NCBI GenBank assembly: GCA_964409685.1
Contig: CAYPEJ010000005.1
Location: forward strand, 102,149 to 166,148
DNA from: Clostridium_AI sp964409685
GTDB taxonomy: Bacteria > Bacillota > Clostridia > Lachnospirales > Lachnospiraceae
Direction of reading: 5' to 3'
DNA: 64,000 bases
Shown here: piece by piece, positions 1 through 8,502 of the stretch
Layout: each line of letters opens with the position of its first letter
How positions within the stretch are numbered: the first letter of the stretch is position 1
Position numbers and translations under genes: made by a program
The notes under the pieces: model-generated
Databases searched by the model: none
What the model was told of the DNA's origin: nothing
Seen by the model: only the letters and a program-made list of their open reading frames with translations

Positions 1-18
1 TTTCATACAAACTTTCAT
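1..18 (-). CDS. 5' end of a T-box-controlled gene, cut by the window edge
   Basis: Only six codons are present, starting ATG at 18 and reading MKVCMK leftward out of the window. A GGGAG ribosome site lies just upstream at about 27-31. Its position directly after a complete T-box leader means expression should respond to uncharged tRNA, so an aminoacyl-tRNA synthetase, amino-acid biosynthesis gene or transporter is expected. The leader's probable specifier (ACC) points to threonine. The product cannot be identified from six residues. Confidence 0.6.
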
Positions 19-132
19 AATGCTTTCTCCCTTCAATAGATCTTCATTTTAACCACAATTTTAGACTGATAAGTAAATAGTCATTTTGATTTGATTCTAT
101 CTGATTTTGATTAATAGAAAATTTCCCATGAA

Positions 133-418
133 ACAAAAAACACCCTTATAGACACAAAATTCTTTGTCTATAAGGGTGCAAAATATGCACGGTTCCACCT
201 TAACTTTTCACTTCAGATTCCATCAAATCCTAGCCTTTAACGCAGACATACGATAGCACTTAACAAGCAAACGCTCTTACGCACTACAGCTCAAGAATGG
301 TTTTTCACATATTTCCTTCATAAGCAACTTCCACCTTATATTGCTCTCTCTGGATGACCTCTCATATGCTACTTTTTTCTTTCAACGCTTTTATGAAACT
401 ATTTTATATTTACCAAGT
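133..418 (-). promoter_or_regulatory. T-box riboswitch leader, probable Thr specifier
   Basis: Read on the minus strand, the region carries the T-box core GGTGGAACC (199-191) followed by a perfect terminator hairpin at 178-141 ending in a run of Ts. The competing antiterminator uses the T-box core. Upstream are stem I landmarks: AGAGAG, GGTGGAAG, and the ...CTTGAGC segment that follows the specifier. Ten bases before that segment's end sits ACC (301-299) followed by a purine, as T-boxes require. AAC one base upstream is the alternative reading but would be followed by C. Uncharged tRNA-Thr would be expected to stabilise antitermination. Confidence 0.85.
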
Positions 419-424
419 AGTTCC

Positions 425-453
425 AGTATATACCTCGTGCCAACATCTGTCAA
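425..453 (-). promoter_or_regulatory. Sigma-A promoter of the T-box leader
   Basis: Minus strand TTGACA (453-448), 17-bp spacer, TATACT (430-425). This is a near-consensus housekeeping promoter starting the T-box transcript near 418. It begins only 7 bp past the cellulase stop codon, with no terminator hairpin visible between them. Confidence 0.8.
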
Positions 454-460
454 CCTTTTC

Positions 461-3355
461 TTATGCTACAAAATCTGTTCCTGATGCAAATTCGCCATCA
501 TAGTAAACTACGATTGTATCGCCACCTGCATAAGAATAGTCATTTGTTTGGTCGAACATGCTCCAGTTGCTATTTGCTAAACGTGCATCGATAGAGATTG
601 TTCCACCTGCTGGTAGTGCATAACTTAAATCTTCGAATGAGATTTCACAATAGCAGTCATTTCCGTCAATTGTATAGCAAGTACCTTTTACATTGTTAGT
701 AGCATCAACATACCAAGGAGCAGTATTTAGTTGCATACCAGCACAGTCTGTATAGAATACTTGTGAAACATTTGCTTCTTTTGTATAGTAATAACGAATT
801 GTTACTTTTGATAAATCAACTTCTTCGCTTCCTGTATTTGTAAGTTCGTATTTTCTTTGAATTGTTGTTTCAGAAGCTTCCCCTTTTCCAGATACATTCA
901 AAGTTAATTTTCCTGCTAATGGACTTGTTGCTCCACTGCCAGATGAAGTTGCATTTTCAAAACGTACTTTCACCTTGTAAGAAGCACTTGTTACTTCTAT
1001 TCCACTATTGGTAATTACCTTTGCAGTGATAACAAAATCTTTTGTCTTTTCATCTGCATCTCGTACTGGTGTGTAACTTACAGAATATGGAGCAGTTGTA
1101 TCTGCACCAACTTTTTCACCATTTACATAGAATTCAACTTCTGAAACATCATCACAATTGGTAACATTTGCATTCAATGTAATAGGTGAAATTCCTTCTG
1201 TAAAATCTAATACAGTACCTGCTTCTGCCTCTGTAACATTTGCTGTAATTCTTGGTTTTTGCTCACCACGTTCTGGTTCTGTACCATAAACTAGTTCATC
1301 ATCTACATAAACAGTTACTTTATCTGTCAATGTGTAGTCTTCACCGATTCCTTCACGGCTATAGTCATTTGTTGGGTCCCAGTTTGGTTTCCAAGAAGAA
1401 TCAAGTGCTGGAATTAATGCAAAATGAATTTCTCTGGAACCATGGAAAGCATCGCCTGTCCAATCTAATTCTACATAGTAAATGTTGTTATCTTCATCCC
1501 AAGCATATGGACCACTGATATTTGTTCCAATTCCATCTGCGATTAACGCTTGGTCGTACATAACAGCTAAACCTACATCGTCGATATCTTGTCCTGCTTC
1601 TACCATTTCTGTAATGTCGAAATAGTAACGAGCTTTCATTGTATCAACTAATCTTGGATAGCAAGCTGTATCATTTGTAACACGAATGGTTAATTGTGTT
1701 CTTTCGGAATTTTCTTGTTCGATTTTACCTTCTGCAAAGAAAGCCATCTCATCTTTATCTTGTGGAAGTTCTGCTAAAGGTTCTTGTCCTTCACCGTATT
1801 CTGCATAAAGTCCTGCTAATGCACCAACAAATCCTGCATTGTAGTCAATCGCAACTTCGTTGTATACATAGTTTGTTCTATCATCTTCATGATAATCGTC
1901 GAAGTCTGGACCACCAACTAATGCACCGTATAAGACGTGTTTTGCATCTACTGGATCTTCCATACTATTGGTTAATGAACCATGAGAAGCTCTGTGGTGA
2001 GGTTCTACTGCTGAATTTTCAGCATAACCAACTTCATAACAACGATTCATTGGATTATCCCCTAAAATATAATCCATTTGGCTCTTAGCCCATTCAACAA
2101 ATCTTTGTTCTGAATCGTATTTATCATATACCATTGCACACATTTGTGCTGCTGCATTGTATCTTGCAGAACCCCATGTGGAAATAACACTGAATCCTGC
2201 TGGTGTCTTCTCTAAATATGTACCGTCAGATGTATCTTCATGAGGAACTCCTGACCAATATTCAAGATTCCATCTGAAAATGTACCAATGAAGTGGATCG
2301 TCTGTAATTGGTGCTAATTTAGCAAATACACCGCCCCAAACAGTATCCCAAGAATGTACCCAGATATTTTGCCATGTACTAGAGGTTGTCTTAATAATTT
2401 GTTTCATGTAACCTGTGTAGTTACCTTCACTGTCAATGTGGCAGATATCATCAATATATTGTTCGTTTCCTGTACAAATATTTAACCAAACAGCTGCCCA
2501 TGACATTTCATCATCATCATAACTTGAATTGTAGAATCCACCTGAGAATCCGCATCCTCTGTTTGCAACAGCGAAGTCATATAATGCGATGGCTGTATCC
2601 AAACATTGCTCTGCATATTCTGGGTCGGTTTCTTTAAAGTTCAAATAGCTTGTACATAATGCTGCCGCTGCGCCTGCACATTGATCACTTGCAGGTGTTT
2701 CGCTTGTAGCAAGCCAGATTGGACGAGTTGTTGTCTGCAATTCTGGTGCTCCCCAATAGTTATGGTCTGTGGAACCATCTCCTACTTGATAACAGAATGC
2801 TACAACATCTCCATTGTCATCACGGAATGTACAACGTAAGAAATAATCTGTGAAATGTCTTAAAATGTCTTCCATGTGTTCTTGTTCTCCTACATTTACA
2901 TAGGAATCTCTGAACTCATAGTAGCTCCATCCTAAAGTAGACGCAGAATAGCTTTGTGGTAAACCGAATTTTACGTGGTCACCTGCATCATGGAAACCAC
3001 CACTTACATCTACACATCCGTCGCCATCTGGATCTAATACATCAATATTTGCATCAATAAATTCTTGTGAAAGATTAGTTCCGATACCTTCTCCAACATC
3101 TGTCTTTGGAATCAAAGGCACGGCTGCATCTTCCATGTGACATTCTCCTCTGTAACTTAATCTGCCGTCCTGTTCCCCACACATGTTGGCATCATAAAAA
3201 TACAAGGATTTTTGGAAAGCTTCCGCATAGTTATAATTACTATCACTTTCACTTTCTGCTGTTTCAGCACTTACTACTTGTGCAGGAATTGGTGTTGCAA
3301 TCATTGACATTGCTAAAGTTCCTGCTAAAACTTTTTTTAACCACTTACTTTGCAT
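461..3355 (-). CDS. Secreted GH9 cellulase with CBM3c, Ig-like and C-terminal CBM3
   Basis: 964-residue secreted endo/processive cellulase. Residues 1-30 are a signal peptide (MQSKWLKKVLAG..., cut near VVSA). The glycoside hydrolase family 9 domain spans about 40-525: the DAGDH motif at 123-127 supplies the catalytic-base Asp pair, HHRASHGS at 453-460 is family signature 1, and Glu500 in NEVAIDYNAG is the expected acid. A CBM3c-like module follows at about 537-690, typical of processive GH9 enzymes, then one bacterial Ig-like module at about 700-805 and a cellulose-binding CBM3 from about 812 to the end. There is no dockerin, so it is probably a free enzyme rather than cellulosomal. Start ATG has GGGAGG upstream. 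It lies between a LysR gene and a T-box leader and has its own promoter. Confidence 0.93.
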   Translation of the reverse strand: MQSKWLKKVLAGTLAMSMIATPIPAQVVSAETAESESDSNYNYAEAFQKSLYFYDANMCGEQDGRLSYRGECHMEDAAVPLIPKTDVGEGIGTNLSQEFIDANIDVLDPDGDGCVDVSGGFHDAGDHVKFGLPQSYSASTLGWSYYEFRDSYVNVGEQEHMEDILRHFTDYFLRCTFRDDNGDVVAFCYQVGDGSTDHNYWGAPELQTTTRPIWLATSETPASDQCAGAAAALCTSYLNFKETDPEYAEQCLDTAIALYDFAVANRGCGFSGGFYNSSYDDDEMSWAAVWLNICTGNEQYIDDICHIDSEGNYTGYMKQIIKTTSSTWQNIWVHSWDTVWGGVFAKLAPITDDPLHWYIFRWNLEYWSGVPHEDTSDGTYLEKTPAGFSVISTWGSARYNAAAQMCAMVYDKYDSEQRFVEWAKSQMDYILGDNPMNRCYEVGYAENSAVEPHHRASHGSLTNSMEDPVDAKHVLYGALVGGPDFDDYHEDDRTNYVYNEVAIDYNAGFVGALAGLYAEYGEGQEPLAELPQDKDEMAFFAEGKIEQENSERTQLTIRVTNDTACYPRLVDTMKARYYFDITEMVEAGQDIDDVGLAVMYDQALIADGIGTNISGPYAWDEDNNIYYVELDWTGDAFHGSREIHFALIPALDSSWKPNWDPTNDYSREGIGEDYTLTDKVTVYVDDELVYGTEPERGEQKPRITANVTEAEAGTVLDFTEGISPITLNANVTNCDDVSEVEFYVNGEKVGADTTAPYSVSYTPVRDADEKTKDFVITAKVITNSGIEVTSASYKVKVRFENATSSGSGATSPLAGKLTLNVSGKGEASETTIQRKYELTNTGSEEVDLSKVTIRYYYTKEANVSQVFYTDCAGMQLNTAPWYVDATNNVKGTCYTIDGNDCYCEISFEDLSYALPAGGTISIDARLANSNWSMFDQTNDYSYAGGDTIVVYYDGEFASGTDFVA

Positions 3356-3392
3356 ACATTACCTCCCTAATAAGTTAAGATTTTGTACAGTT

Positions 3393-3412
3393 TGAACAAA
3401 AATCTTTGTTCA
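3393..3412. promoter_or_regulatory. Perfect palindrome downstream of the cellulase promoter (candidate operator)
   Basis: TGAACAAA / TTTGTTCA, 8-bp perfect arms around AATC, lying 7 bp downstream of the cellulase -10 box and so over the expected transcription start. The position suits a repressor operator. The binding protein is unknown, and nothing here ties it to the adjacent LysR gene. Confidence 0.4.
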
Positions 3413-3418
3413 TTCTTT

Positions 3419-3446
3419 ATTATAGCATGGAGGGTTGTTAACTCAA
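3419..3446 (-). promoter_or_regulatory. Probable promoter of the GH9 cellulase gene
   Basis: Minus strand TTGAGT (3446-3441), 16-bp spacer, TATAAT (3424-3419), giving a leader of about 60 nt before the cellulase ATG. Confidence 0.55.
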
Positions 3447-3467
3447 TAAATTCTGCTTAGCATGTAT

Positions 3468-4388
3468 TTATTTTTTGCTTATCTTGTAGTTTTCCTTTTC
3501 CAAATCCTTCATGATCAGTTCTAATAATTCTTTCGCTGCATAAGACATGGCAATATTTCTACCCAAAATAATACTAAATGTTCGCTTTGGTATCTTCTTT
3601 TGAAATTTCATTTCCCAAAGTTTTCCTGACTCAATCTCTTTTCTCGCAAATTCTTTCATCACACAGCCTATTCCAAGATTTCGAAGTGCAAATTGAACAA
3701 TCATTTCACTGGTTGCCAATTCGAATTCAGGTGTTATTTTGGTTTTATTTTTTTCTAAAAATTCATCCAGATATTTTCTTGTACTTGTGTTCTCTTCTAG
3801 GCAAATAATAGGGTGTTTCGTCAACTCGGATAAACTATGTTGTTGCATTGCTAGTTCTTTCAATTGTTTTCCTACTACGAAACAATCCTCAATTTCCTTT
3901 ACATCAATCACTTCAATATCATCTTTTATATCAAATGGGGAACTTACAATTCCAAAATCAATAATACCATGATACAGATTGTCAATGGTCTCAGGTGTTG
4001 GTCCATTGGTAACCTTTACTTTAATCTCTGGGTGACTTTCATGAAACGTTTCCAAATAAGGCAATAAGAAAAATTGTAAGGTCATATCGGAAGCACCAAT
4101 TCGTATTTCACCAGATTTTAATTGCATGATCTGTTGGATTGCATTTTCACCCTTTTCAAACTCTTCAATTCCTTTTTTCACATGTTCAAAAAGCGTTTCT
4201 CCTTCTTTGGTCAACTTAACACCTTTTGACGTTCGAACAAAAAGCTCACATTCTAATTTTGCTTCCAATTGACGAATGGACTGACTCATAGCTGGCTGTG
4301 AAATGCAAAGCTCCTCTGCCGCAGCACTAAAGCTATGACATTTTCCAACATAATAAAAATTTTTATAGTATTCAAGATTAAATAACAT
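3468..4388 (-). CDS. LysR-family transcriptional regulator
   Basis: 306-residue LysR-type regulator. The N-terminal winged helix reads SFSAAAEELCISQPAMSQSI, the classic LysR helix-turn-helix. A periplasmic-binding-protein-like effector domain follows (GEIRIGASDMTLQFFLLPYL and after). The start at 4388 was chosen because AAGGAA lies just upstream and the protein then begins right at the HTH. A longer reading would translate through a 9-bp-stem terminator hairpin at 4413-4442. It follows purB on the same strand but is separated by that hairpin. The effector and regulon are unknown; the next gene downstream is the cellulase. Confidence 0.88.
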   Translation of the reverse strand: MLFNLEYYKNFYYVGKCHSFSAAAEELCISQPAMSQSIRQLEAKLECELFVRTSKGVKLTKEGETLFEHVKKGIEEFEKGENAIQQIMQLKSGEIRIGASDMTLQFFLLPYLETFHESHPEIKVKVTNGPTPETIDNLYHGIIDFGIVSSPFDIKDDIEVIDVKEIEDCFVVGKQLKELAMQQHSLSELTKHPIICLEENTSTRKYLDEFLEKNKTKITPEFELATSEMIVQFALRNLGIGCVMKEFARKEIESGKLWEMKFQKKIPKRTFSIILGRNIAMSYAAKELLELIMKDLEKENYKISKK

Positions 4389-4412
4389 AAGCAATTCCTT
4401 TTCTATAGAAAA

Positions 4413-4442
4413 CAGCTGGCATTCCCCCTTATCTGCCAGCTG
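4413..4442 (-). terminator. Terminator after purB
   Basis: CAGCTGGCA / TGCCAGCTG, 9-bp perfect stem with a 12-nt loop, followed on the minus strand by TTTTC. It separates the purine operon from the LysR gene. Confidence 0.65.
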
Positions 4443-4552
4443 TTTGTTTATGTTAAGAAAATTATCCACTAACATAAGTAAATATATCTTCTTACACATC
4501 TCTGTTTACAATCATTTTGTATTACAATTATAAATACTGTCTCTGAATGTTC

Positions 4553-5986
4553 TTACACATTAATTTCTGCTTTTAAACCAAGTAAGTCTTTGTTTTCTTC
4601 TAAAATTGGATTAATTACTTCTGCAACAAATTCTTCTACTTGTTGTTCAGAACGTCCTGTGTATTTAGAAGGATCCATTGTTTTCTTTAACTCATCTAAT
4701 GTCATATTAAATGCTTTATCTTCGGCAATTAACTCTAATAAGTTATTGTCTAGTCCTCTTTCTTTTACATTACGTCCTGCTTCCATAGAAAGAGTACGAA
4801 TTCTTTCATGAAGTTCTTGACGGTCTCCTCCTGCTTTTACAGCATCCATCATAATATTTTCTGTCGCCATAAATGGTAATTCAGACATTAAACGTTTTTC
4901 AATTACTTTTGGATATACTACTAAGCCGTCTACTACATTTAAGCATAAATCAAGGATACCGTCGATTGCTAAGAATCCTTCTGGAATGCTTAAACGTTTG
5001 TTAGCAGAATCGTCTAATGTTCTTTCAAACCATTGTGTTGCGGATGTAATCGCTGGATTTAATGCGTCAATCATCACATAACGAGCTAAGGAAGCAATTC
5101 TTTCACTTCTCATAGGATTTCTCTTGTATGCCATAGCAGAGGAACCGATTTGTGATTTTTCAAATGGTTCTTCGATTTCTTTTAAGTGCTGTAATAAACG
5201 AATGTCGTTTGAGAATTTGTGGGCACTTGCAGCGATACCAGCTAAAATATTAGCAACTCTTGTATCTACTTTACGAGAATATGTCTGTCCAGACACAGGG
5301 AAACAAGCTTTGAATCCCATTTTCTCAGCGATTTTCTTATCTAATGTCTTGATTTTGTCATGATCTCCATCAAATAATTCTAAGAAACTAGCTTGTGTTC
5401 CTGTTGTTCCTTTAGAACCTAGAAGTTTCATATTTTCAAGAACATGATCTAAATCTTCTAAATCTAATAAAAATTCCTGTAACCATAAGGAAGCACGTTT
5501 TCCAACTGTTGTTGGTTGAGCTGGTTGGAAATGTGTAAATGCTAATGTAGGAAGTGCTTTGTATTCCATAGCAAACTTGCTTAACTCATTGATTACATTC
5601 ACTAATTTCTTCTTAACTAATTGTAATGCTTCTGTCATAATGATAATATCTGTATTATCACCTACATAACAGGAGGTAGCACCTAAGTGAATAATTCCTT
5701 TTGCATTTGGACACTGAACACCATATGCATAAACATGAGACATAACATCATGGCGAACGATTTTTTCTCTTTCTTTTGCAACATCGAAGTTAATATCGTC
5801 TGCATGTTCTTTTAATTCATTGATTTGGTCTTGTGTAATATTAAGACCTAATTCATGTTCTGCTTCTGCCAATGCAATCCATAACTTTCTCCATGTTCTA
5901 AATTTCTTATCTGGGGAGAAAATATATTGCATCTCCTTACTTGCATAACGTTCTGATAACGGACTCACATATCTGTCTGTACTCAT
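4553..5986 (-). CDS. purB: Adenylosuccinate lyase
   Basis: 477 residues. It cleaves SAICAR to AICAR plus fumarate and adenylosuccinate to AMP plus fumarate. The fumarase/aspartase-superfamily signature loop GSSAMAYKRNP lies at about 281-291, with THFQPAQPTT at about 151-160 carrying an active-site His. At about 477 residues it belongs with the longer PurB forms rather than the roughly 430-residue Bacillus type. The start at 5986 is chosen for the strong AGGAGG that overlaps the purF stop region; a longer in-frame reading into purF has no such site. It is the last gene of purC-purF-purB. Confidence 0.95.
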   Translation of the reverse strand: MSTDRYVSPLSERYASKEMQYIFSPDKKFRTWRKLWIALAEAEHELGLNITQDQINELKEHADDINFDVAKEREKIVRHDVMSHVYAYGVQCPNAKGIIHLGATSCYVGDNTDIIIMTEALQLVKKKLVNVINELSKFAMEYKALPTLAFTHFQPAQPTTVGKRASLWLQEFLLDLEDLDHVLENMKLLGSKGTTGTQASFLELFDGDHDKIKTLDKKIAEKMGFKACFPVSGQTYSRKVDTRVANILAGIAASAHKFSNDIRLLQHLKEIEEPFEKSQIGSSAMAYKRNPMRSERIASLARYVMIDALNPAITSATQWFERTLDDSANKRLSIPEGFLAIDGILDLCLNVVDGLVVYPKVIEKRLMSELPFMATENIMMDAVKAGGDRQELHERIRTLSMEAGRNVKERGLDNNLLELIAEDKAFNMTLDELKKTMDPSKYTGRSEQQVEEFVAEVINPILEENKDLLGLKAEINV

Positions 5987-5996
5987 CGTCTTCCTC

Positions 5997-7436
5997 CTAC
6001 TTTTCATAATTGCCACGAATATCTTCTGTTGGTGGTTCTACTGGGTATTTACCTGTAAAACATGCTTCACAGAAATTCGTCTTTCCATCTACTAGTTCGG
6101 ATAATCTCGTTTCATCTAAATAACCTAAGGAATCAGCACCTAACATCACGCAAATTTCGTCAATGGACATTTTACGAGCAATGAGCTGATCGCTAGATGG
6201 TACGTCTGTACCAAAGTAACATGGATATAAGAATGGAGGTGAACTGATTCTTACGTGAACTTCCTTTGCACCTGCATTTTTAAGCATATGCACCAAACGT
6301 TCACTTGTTGTACCACGTACAATAGAATCATCAACCATAACAACTCTCTTACCACGAACAACTTCCTTCAATACGTTTAATTTAATACGAACGGCTTCTT
6401 CACGAACGGATTGTTTTGGCTTAATAAAGGTTCTTCCAACATAACTATTTTTGTAGAATCCTGTTCCATAAGGTATTCCACTTTCTAAAGCAAATCCCAT
6501 AGCTGCAGCATTTCCTGACTCTGGAACGCCGATAACTACATCTGCTTCACATGGATGTGTCTGCGCTAATATTCTACCAGCCATAATTCTGGAGTTATAT
6601 ACGCTAACGCCATCTATGTAACTATCCGGTCTTGCAAAATAAATGTATTCAAAAATACATGGTGCACATTTTGGAATCTGAAGACTTTTATCGGATTGGA
6701 TACCATCTTTTGTGATAGTAACAATTTCACCTGGTTCTACATCCCTTATAAATTCTGCACTTACTGCATCTAATGCACAAGTTTCAGAAGCAAGAATGTA
6801 ACAATTATCACGTTTTCCAATAACTAATGGGTGAAAACCAAATGGGTCTCTGGCACCAATTAATTTTCTTGGACTCATTACGATTAAAGAGTATGCACCT
6901 TTTACTTTTTGGATTGCATTTTTTACAGCTGTTTCAACATTGTGTGTATTCAAACGTTCTCTTGCAATATGATATGCAATCACTTCGGAATCAATTGTAG
7001 TTTGAAAAATCGCTCCTGTGTATTCTAATTCATGTCTTAACTCTGGTGCATTTGTTAAGTTACCATTGTGAGCAAGAGCAAGCGTTCCTTTTACATAGTT
7101 TAATACAAGTGGTTGTGAATTTACGCTATTACTAGCACCTGCAGTGGAGTAACGAACGTGTCCGACACCAATATCACCTTTCAACTTGCTTAAATTATCA
7201 CTGTTAAATACTTCATTTACAAGTCCCATTCCTTTTACGGATTGTACCTGACCTTTTGGACCAGTTGTTTCACTCACTGCAATACCACAGCTTTCTTGTC
7301 CTCTATGCTGTAATGCAAATAATCCATAATAAATGGAAGAAGCGATATCACCGCCGTCTAAATCGTATATCCCAAAGACGCCACACTCTTCATGTAATTC
7401 GTCTGATTGATATTCCATTTTTACGCAATCTCTCAT
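5997..7436 (-). CDS. purF: Amidophosphoribosyltransferase (glutamine PRPP amidotransferase)
   Basis: 479 residues; first committed step of purine synthesis, making phosphoribosylamine from PRPP and glutamine. The class II glutaminase nucleophile is Cys18 in EECGVFGIY, so about 17 residues would be removed as a propeptide. The PRPP-binding loop reads VVMVDDSIVRGTTS in the C-terminal half. Cysteines in KCAPC, FLYPCYFG and FCEACF match the 4Fe-4S ligands of the Bacillus-type enzyme, suggesting an oxygen-sensitive cluster. Start ATG at 7436 has AGAGAGG upstream. It sits between purC (115-nt gap with a hairpin) and purB (10-nt gap). Confidence 0.96.
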   Translation of the reverse strand: MRDCVKMEYQSDELHEECGVFGIYDLDGGDIASSIYYGLFALQHRGQESCGIAVSETTGPKGQVQSVKGMGLVNEVFNSDNLSKLKGDIGVGHVRYSTAGASNSVNSQPLVLNYVKGTLALAHNGNLTNAPELRHELEYTGAIFQTTIDSEVIAYHIARERLNTHNVETAVKNAIQKVKGAYSLIVMSPRKLIGARDPFGFHPLVIGKRDNCYILASETCALDAVSAEFIRDVEPGEIVTITKDGIQSDKSLQIPKCAPCIFEYIYFARPDSYIDGVSVYNSRIMAGRILAQTHPCEADVVIGVPESGNAAAMGFALESGIPYGTGFYKNSYVGRTFIKPKQSVREEAVRIKLNVLKEVVRGKRVVMVDDSIVRGTTSERLVHMLKNAGAKEVHVRISSPPFLYPCYFGTDVPSSDQLIARKMSIDEICVMLGADSLGYLDETRLSELVDGKTNFCEACFTGKYPVEPPTEDIRGNYEK

Positions 7437-7508
7437 GATTAAACCTCTCTTAATTCAGTTAATATTCAGTTATTTTGTTCGCACACAAGTTTCTTTCTTA
7501 GCAAACAA

Positions 7509-7545
7509 AAGAACAGACGTCACAAAAATCGTGCCGTCAGTTCTT
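7509..7545 (-). terminator. Hairpin between purC and purF (possible partial terminator)
   Basis: Minus-strand 15-bp stem AAGAACTGACGGCAC / GTGACGTCTGTTCTT with two mismatches, followed by TTGTTTG. The weak T tract suggests partial termination or RNA processing rather than a full stop within the operon. Confidence 0.45.
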
Positions 7546-7551
7546 ATCCAT

Positions 7552-8262
7552 TTATTTTAATAGACCGATTCTCTTCGCAACTTCGTTGTATGCATCTTCT
7601 ACTCCACCTAAGTCTCTTCTAAAACGATCTTTATCTAATTTTTCATGAGTTTTCTTATCCCAAAAACGGCAAGTATCTGGTGAAATTTCATCTGCTAAAA
7701 TAACTTGCCCTTTGTATCTACCAAATTCTACTTTAAAATCGATTAGATCAATTCCGCATTCATTAAAAAATTCAACTAAGAAGTCATTGATCTTAAATAC
7801 CATATCTGTAATAGCATCAATTTCTTCTCTTGTAGCGGCACCGATTGCAATAGCATAATAATCATTAATCATTGGATCGCCTAGTGCATCATCTTTGTAG
7901 CTGAATTCTAATGTTGGACTAAGTAGTTTTTTACCTTCTTCAATTCCAAGTTTTTTGGAGAAACTACCTGCTGCAACGTTACGAACGATTACTTCTAATG
8001 GAACGATCTCCACTTTCTTTACTGCTGTTTCTCTTTCACTTAATTCTTCTACGAAATGAGTTGGAATTCCTTTTTCCTCAAGTTTCTGGAAAAGATAATT
8101 AGTCATCCTATTATTGATTACACCTTTTCCTGTAATGGTACCCTTTTTTTCACCATTAAATGCAGTAGCATCATCTTTGTAGTCTACAATAAGAACATCT
8201 TCTACATCTGTACAAAAAACTTTTTTGGCTTTTCCCTCATAAAGCATATCCAATTTTTTCAT
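7552..8262 (-). CDS. purC: Phosphoribosylaminoimidazole-succinocarboxamide synthase
   Basis: 236 residues; ATP-dependent joining of CAIR and aspartate to give SAICAR. The N-terminus MLYEGKAKKVF and the late motif SPDTCRFWD are typical of PurC. The start at 8262 (MKKLDMLYEG) is preferred because AGGTGG lies 5 nt upstream; a GTG three codons earlier is possible but too close to its ribosome site. First gene of the purC-purF-purB cluster, with its own promoter upstream. Confidence 0.95.
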   Translation of the reverse strand: MKKLDMLYEGKAKKVFCTDVEDVLIVDYKDDATAFNGEKKGTITGKGVINNRMTNYLFQKLEEKGIPTHFVEELSERETAVKKVEIVPLEVIVRNVAAGSFSKKLGIEEGKKLLSPTLEFSYKDDALGDPMINDYYAIAIGAATREEIDAITDMVFKINDFLVEFFNECGIDLIDFKVEFGRYKGQVILADEISPDTCRFWDKKTHEKLDKDRFRRDLGGVEDAYNEVAKRIGLLK

Positions 8263-8352
8263 TTCAGCCACCTATCCTTTTCTTCTAAGTGTTCAATTCA
8301 TTTTGAAATATTTTCTTTGAGAATTCATATGCCTAAGCATATTCCCACTTTT

Positions 8353-8380
8353 ATTATAATAAATCATTCGAATTTCACAA
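8353..8380 (-). promoter_or_regulatory. Probable promoter of the purC operon
   Basis: Minus strand TTGTGA (8380-8375), 16-bp spacer, TATAAT (8358-8353). No purine riboswitch was recognised in the roughly 90-nt leader. Confidence 0.5.
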
Positions 8381-8502
8381 TAGTTTTTTGGAATATTTTA
8401 AGCAAAAAGAAATTTTTTTTCATAAATTAAATCTTTCCATAAGTAGAAGTTTTAAGTTTTATTATTTTTTTTTATAAAATACCTTTCACTCTTTATTATT
8501 AC

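Noticed and set aside
1252..2088. Plus-strand open frames opposite the GH9 cellulase
   Set aside because: They are His/Leu-rich antisense shadows of a conserved coding region with no ribosome sites.
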